Shown here: positions 59,669 to 64,000 of the stretch, one piece after another | How the letters are laid out: every line of letters begins with the position of its first letter | Numbering within the stretch: position 1 is the stretch's first letter | Source of the DNA: Trifolium pratense | Taxonomy: Eukaryota; Streptophyta; Magnoliopsida; Fabales; Fabaceae | Length of the DNA: 64,000 nt | Direction of reading: 5' to 3' | Assembly: GCF_020283565.1 (NCBI RefSeq) | Contig: NC_060059.1 | Location: forward strand, 37,502,338-37,566,337 | Made by a program: the position numbers and the translations under genes | Notes under the pieces: generated by a model | Database searches by the model: none | The model's input: only the letters and a program-made list of their open reading frames with translations | What the model was told of the DNA's origin: nothing

Positions 59669-62572
59669 AACCCCTATTATGCCTATGACTTTAGACATCA
59701 CTGAGTTCCAAGTTCTGGGAAAGAAAGCCATGTTTCCCCGAAAGTCACTATTTTTCTAAAATTCCGACCTTTCATTCAAATGCCGGTCGTTCTCAGGTTG
59801 TGGCACATATGACTAATGAACTCTCCAGGTTTGTGTTGAAATTTTATCAGAGCATCATTTACTTTCATTGAGATAATTGCATCTGTCTCAGTCTACTTGA
59901 TAAATTTGTACCCTAAAACTTAATGAATTGGGTTGGAAACATTTTTCTAGCTGTATGTGTTATATTTTGCACTTCTGAACTTGCTTGATTCTGGATAAGT
60001 TGCACTTCGTATGGTTGAACAATTTTGTAATTGATCTCATAGAAAAGGTAACCACAGAGAACACAAACTAGTTGTATAATCAAGTTTTGTTTTTCATCTT
60101 TTCTAATCTTCCTTCCATGTCTTTTTGGGTTTGAAAATTTCTTTGTGCAAAGTATGAACTGCGTTCTTCTATTACTTGATATCATTTTTTTTGGTTTATG
60201 TTTGTAATGAACCGGGTTGTTGTTTCCGGAGCTTTTCTGAATTCAGGAGAATAATGTTTAAATTATATCTGCATAGATCATATGTTTTAGGTCAGTGTTT
60301 TTAACGAATTCAGATCGCTTTGTTCTCTTGGTGTGCAGTGACTTGCGCATCTTTTAATGGCATGCAGCATCTTTTCAGAAGATGCTATCCGCGGATAAAA
60401 GTAAAAGTGTAAAACCAGTTCAAAGCTTGTTGCTTTTCCGCTCAGGTTGGGTTTAAGAACTGATTATTAAGATAAATTATGAAAAAAAATTATTCTCAGA
60501 ATTACTTGTCAAGAGTTAGAGGTTCAATCATTGCCCATGCTTTGATGACACAGCAGTCAACATGTTCACAATAGTTAATAGGTGATATTTACTATGTTAG
60601 TATTGCAGTTATCTGCTTGAGGGCATCATTAGTTATTGGTGACTACTGCATGAATTAAGAACAACTTGTATTGTATAATTAGATTTTATTATTGGGAGGG
60701 AAGAAAATGTAACTATTTTTTTTTATATCCCATGTTGATCTATAGTAACAAATTACACGCAGTGTATATTGGATTATGTTCTAGTTAGTACTAATGAGAG
60801 ATTTAACTCCTCTAAAGTGGGTACTTAGTAAAGTGAGAAGTTCAAGTTTTGATATTTCAACTTGATTTATTATGCACGTGCTTATAATATCAACCATTAA
60901 TTTGTGAATCGACCGGCTGATATCATTCACTTTTAGTCTTGGAGGAGTTGAAACCGTTAATATGAGAATGTTTTAGTGAGCCTTTAGAAAGCATGGATGA
61001 TTTGATAATTGATACTGAGTTTACCCTTAAAGTATTTGATGTTTGAGCTTGCTCAAGTGTTCATAAAGTTTTTTTTTCTTGTTTTATTACAGAAAAAGAA
61101 TTTTTTGTGCAAAAGAGCAGGAAAATACAACTTGGGGGAGGCTACGATCCTTCCCAATCAGATACGACAAGAAACTTGAAATGTTCAAAATGCGGATAGG
61201 CTGGCATCTCTGCATATCACAAAGCAGTGGGGGTATCTTCATTGAGACAGCCATGAGCAAGACAGCAGAGATACCCCCTTAAACACAATCCTATTCAATT
61301 TCAATAACATGTTTTGTGGGGAAAAAGGTTTGTTTATTCCTTAATAAAGAGGAATTCTACTTTTATTGCTGTCAACACGAGGAGTTTATTAACCACGTTA
61401 CCAAATATGTAAGTTCCTTTTTTCTTTTTTGCTTAAACCTTTACATCAAACCATGATTATGTTAGCTTTCACTTCCTTTGTTAGGCACTGCATCAATGAT
61501 GACTGATAGTCTTATTGGAATGTATTGGTGATAGTCATAACCGTTATGCATTTTCTATTTTTCAGAAGGAGCAATTGGAAGAAATGATGATTCACTACAT
61601 GAAGGTAATGTAAGAAATGTCAGTAAATTGCCATGTACACTGCCAGGCACCTGCACAAATTGGTCAACTTTACCTAACAAAAAGCCGTGGCAAGGAAAAA
61701 GCTATTTGTTAAGAAGAGGTATTTGCATGAATGATGCACAAAAACTCATGGTGTTTTTTAACTGCATTATAATTACCCACTCTTTGTATTCCAATAAAAA
61801 CTGAGTTTTAATTTGTCAACATTTTCATTTCTGTATAGATCTTCTCATACTGGTTCAATATGTTGAACTACTCATCCTGCAAATTTGCATGGTTGTTCTA
61901 ATTGTTATTTTTTTGTTTTGTTTGCACATATTTGTAATCTGCATATATGATGAATACATATAATACAATACAATTTAGTGTTTTGTTCTCTTAGTTTTTT
62001 AGTTACTGTGTATTTTTTGAACAAGTTACTGTGTATTACTTGTGCAGACCATATATGATGTTAGCACACACATGCTCTTGGTTGAAATTTAAATGAATTC
62101 CATTAAATTTATGTCGAGCCTACATAATTTAGTAGGATTTATTTGAATTTCAATCAATTAAAAAAGTATGAATTGAGAATAGTGTGTTACATACATACTA
62201 TGATAACACTCCTCATTTATATTTACCGTTATCAATGAAACTATGCACTTAAATTTGAACCTAAGACCTTATGCAAATGGCTTTCACTTGGGATCTTGCG
62301 GTGTCTAAATTTTAGTGATATTTGTCATTTTGTTTTTTAAAATATGGGTTTCTTTCACTAAATGTGATTATATTTAATGCGTGTTACAAATTAAATGTGG
62401 ATGACTTTTTTAACTGGGGTTCAAATTTTGATTCAACATACACATACTACCATAGGAGTGTAACCCAATACACTATATCCAACTATTGGTGTGTATTTTA
62501 TGATAATAACTGAATTTTGCCTTTTCTATTTCTAACCGACATTTAAACTGTTATTAAATTATACTAATACTA
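59669..62572. other. 3' flank of the PPR gene and long intergenic region
   Basis: No gene or bounded repeat was recognised. A 60-codon open stretch at about 61090-61282 follows a splice-acceptor-like ttattacag, but resembles nothing I know. Transcribed 3' sequence of the PPR gene may extend here. Confidence 0.4.
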
Positions 62573-62872
62573 CTCCCTCCGGACACAAATATAAGAAAAA
62601 TAACCGTTTATGCGGTGTTTAAGAAATTTAATTAAGTATAGTTAATTTTCTTGATTTAATGCAAAACATGAGTTAAGTTTACTATATTACCCTTTGAAAA
62701 ATGATTTATGCCTTGAAAATCACATAAATTTTTGAAAAGTAAAATGATTAAATAAGAGTATATTAGGAATAGTAGTATTAATTAATTTAAAAGTAGTTGA
62801 CTTTTGCTTATATTTGTGTCCAAAATTTGAAGTATTTTTTTCTTATATTTGTATATTTGTGTCCGGAGGGAG
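62573..62872. mobile_element. Stowaway-type MITE
   Basis: CTCCCTCCGGACACAAATAT and its inverted copy flanked by TA; 300 bp. Confidence 0.92.
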
Positions 62873-62970
62873 TATTTTTTTTAAGAGTCGCGCATAACTA
62901 GTTTTATCGTGTTATTGAATTATTGTGTTACTTGTAACCAAAAATAAATAAAAATTATTGTGTATAATGA

Positions 62971-63140
62971 TAGCAACACACTCTTTAACAAACACACTCC
63001 AGCACACTCTCTTTTATTGGTTGAAATTCACATGAGTCCCATAAAAAATGTGGACTCATATAACTTTTATGAGATCCATATAAATTTTAACCAATAAAAG
63101 AGAGTGTGTTAGAGTGTGTTTGTTAAAGAGTGTGTTGCTA
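62971..63140. mobile_element. Foldback MITE, second copy
   Basis: tagcaacacactctttaaca at the left and its inverted copy at the right pair over about 75 bases around a short loop. Same family as 1054-1919 but more diverged between arms, and intact. Judged by its outer flanks it lies in the opposite orientation. Confidence 0.85.
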
Positions 63141-63287
63141 ACACTCCTCTACTTATTTAAATTAGGGTGATGCTAACTAGTGTTCAAGTGAACTAGTTAA
63201 TACGAAAAATAAATTTTTTTATATTAAGAATAACTTAATTTATAGAATATAATTTATATATACCGTCGACTTGTCTTGATTATGAAA

Positions 63288-63470
63288 CTGGCTTGAAATT
63301 TCAGCATAGTCTTTCAAGATCTTAAGACTTTTTTTGGCACACGTGTCCAATAATATACTAATACATTATGTGTTGTTTTTTAAAAAACATGTGTCACGTT
63401 TATTAAATGATGTGATGTGACAACACATCATTGGATACATGTGTGAAAAATCTTTACACGGATAGTGCAG
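63288..63470. repeat. Diverged repeat pair, copy 1
   Basis: ttggcacacgtgtccaataa to atctttacacggatagtgca has partly inverted arms and is repeated at 63765-63945. It has the look of a common legume MITE with gtgtaaa ends. Confidence 0.5.
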
Positions 63471-63571
63471 AACAATTAAACTCTTTTTTATATTTTACAA
63501 ATATTGATTACGTAAGTTTTCATGTAATTTTACTCCTTAACTGGTAGTACTTTGGAGGCGCCGGTTAATTA

Positions 63572-63706
63572 TTTTTTTGTCAAGTAATTTAGTGGTTAAA
63601 AATTTAACATTTAAGGTGGATAAGTAGGATGACAGAAGTTCGAATCCCGGTCCCTTGCATATATAATGCAATGTTCCCGTTAACTGAGCTAAATCACGGG
63701 GCACTA
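63572..63706 (-). mobile_element. tRNA-derived SINE
   Basis: Minus strand: GTGATTTAGCTCAGTTAACG (box A), gcattatatatgcaaggg, GGGATTCGAACTTC (box B), then acttatccacctta and a terminal tgacaaaaaaat tail. More complete than the copy at 20350-20452. Confidence 0.75.
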
Positions 63707-63764
63707 GTTAACATTTTATATTAAATTATAATATAATAAAAATTTAATTTATATGCAACGTCAG

Positions 63765-63945
63765 TGTAAAATTATTTTGTACATATGTCCAATAATATAC
63801 CGACACATAATGTATGATAATTAAAAACACATGATGTAACAAAAAAAAATTAAAAACATATGATGTGTCACATTCATTAAATTATGTAGCAACACGTCAT
63901 TGAATATATGTATAAAAAATCTTTACACCGACAATACATACCAAT
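63765..63945. repeat. Diverged repeat pair, copy 2
   Basis: tttgtacatatgtccaataa to atctttacaccgacaataca parallels 63288-63470. The two copies flank the SINE at 63572-63706. Confidence 0.5.
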
Positions 63946-64000
63946 TAAATTCATATAATAATACATATTTCTTATTTTTATTTGCTAACATAAATTAACC

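Noticed and set aside
61079..61282. 67-codon frame after a splice-acceptor-like sequence
   Set aside because: No ATG start (it relies on a non-ATG codon), no recognised domain and no partner exons.

Overview
This is a plant nuclear window, AT-rich, with multi-intron genes and dense small transposons. The repeat content (an Fabeae/Trifolieae-like mix of tRNA-derived SINEs, a Cassandra TRIM, Stowaway MITEs, a small foldback MITE with GCTAGCAACACAC ends) and the gene sequences suggest a legume of the Medicago/Trifolium type. That species call is inference; no search was run.

Genes, left to right: (1) two tandem fasciclin-like arabinogalactan protein genes on the minus strand, one cut by the window start (1-608) and one complete (6494-7519); (2) a four-exon selenoprotein-H-like redox protein (10487-12845, minus); (3) an intronless relative that keeps only the basic/acidic N-terminal tail of that protein and its E2F-type promoter (22655-23365, minus); (4) a ten-exon GT14 core-2/I-branching type glycosyltransferase (25886-29643, minus); (5) a plastid-lipid-associated protein/fibrillin of the PAP8 type (35644-38843, plus); (6) an RlmH/SPOUT-type RNA methyltransferase (42439-47088, plus); (7) Lunapark, the ER three-way-junction protein (50120-55481, plus); (8) a P-class PPR protein (57646-59668, plus). 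I rebuilt the exons by hand from protein homology and GT/AG borders; all reading frames close exactly.

Between them lies a layered transposon landscape. There is a complete Ty1/copia LTR element (13408-19193) whose 197-bp LTRs differ at only about three positions although its pol is wrecked. Its interior is full of short hairpins with a recurring five-base loop (CTGAA, TTGAA, CAGAA) and different but complementary arms. There is a complete Cassandra TRIM carrying 5S-rRNA-like sequence in both LTRs. Three non-autonomous hAT elements have exact 8-bp target duplications; one inserted into one copy of a 0.96-kb local duplication, so the other copy shows the empty site. Two MULE-like elements have exact 9-bp target duplications, and each holds a different fragment of the plastid gene psbC. 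Five complete Stowaway MITEs, several SINEs and an 84-bp tRNA-like insert with an 18-bp target duplication complete the picture.

The genes do not form a pathway; they are independent housekeeping-type loci. Links between loci are evolutionary: the FLA tandem pair and the SelH-like gene with its tail-only relative.
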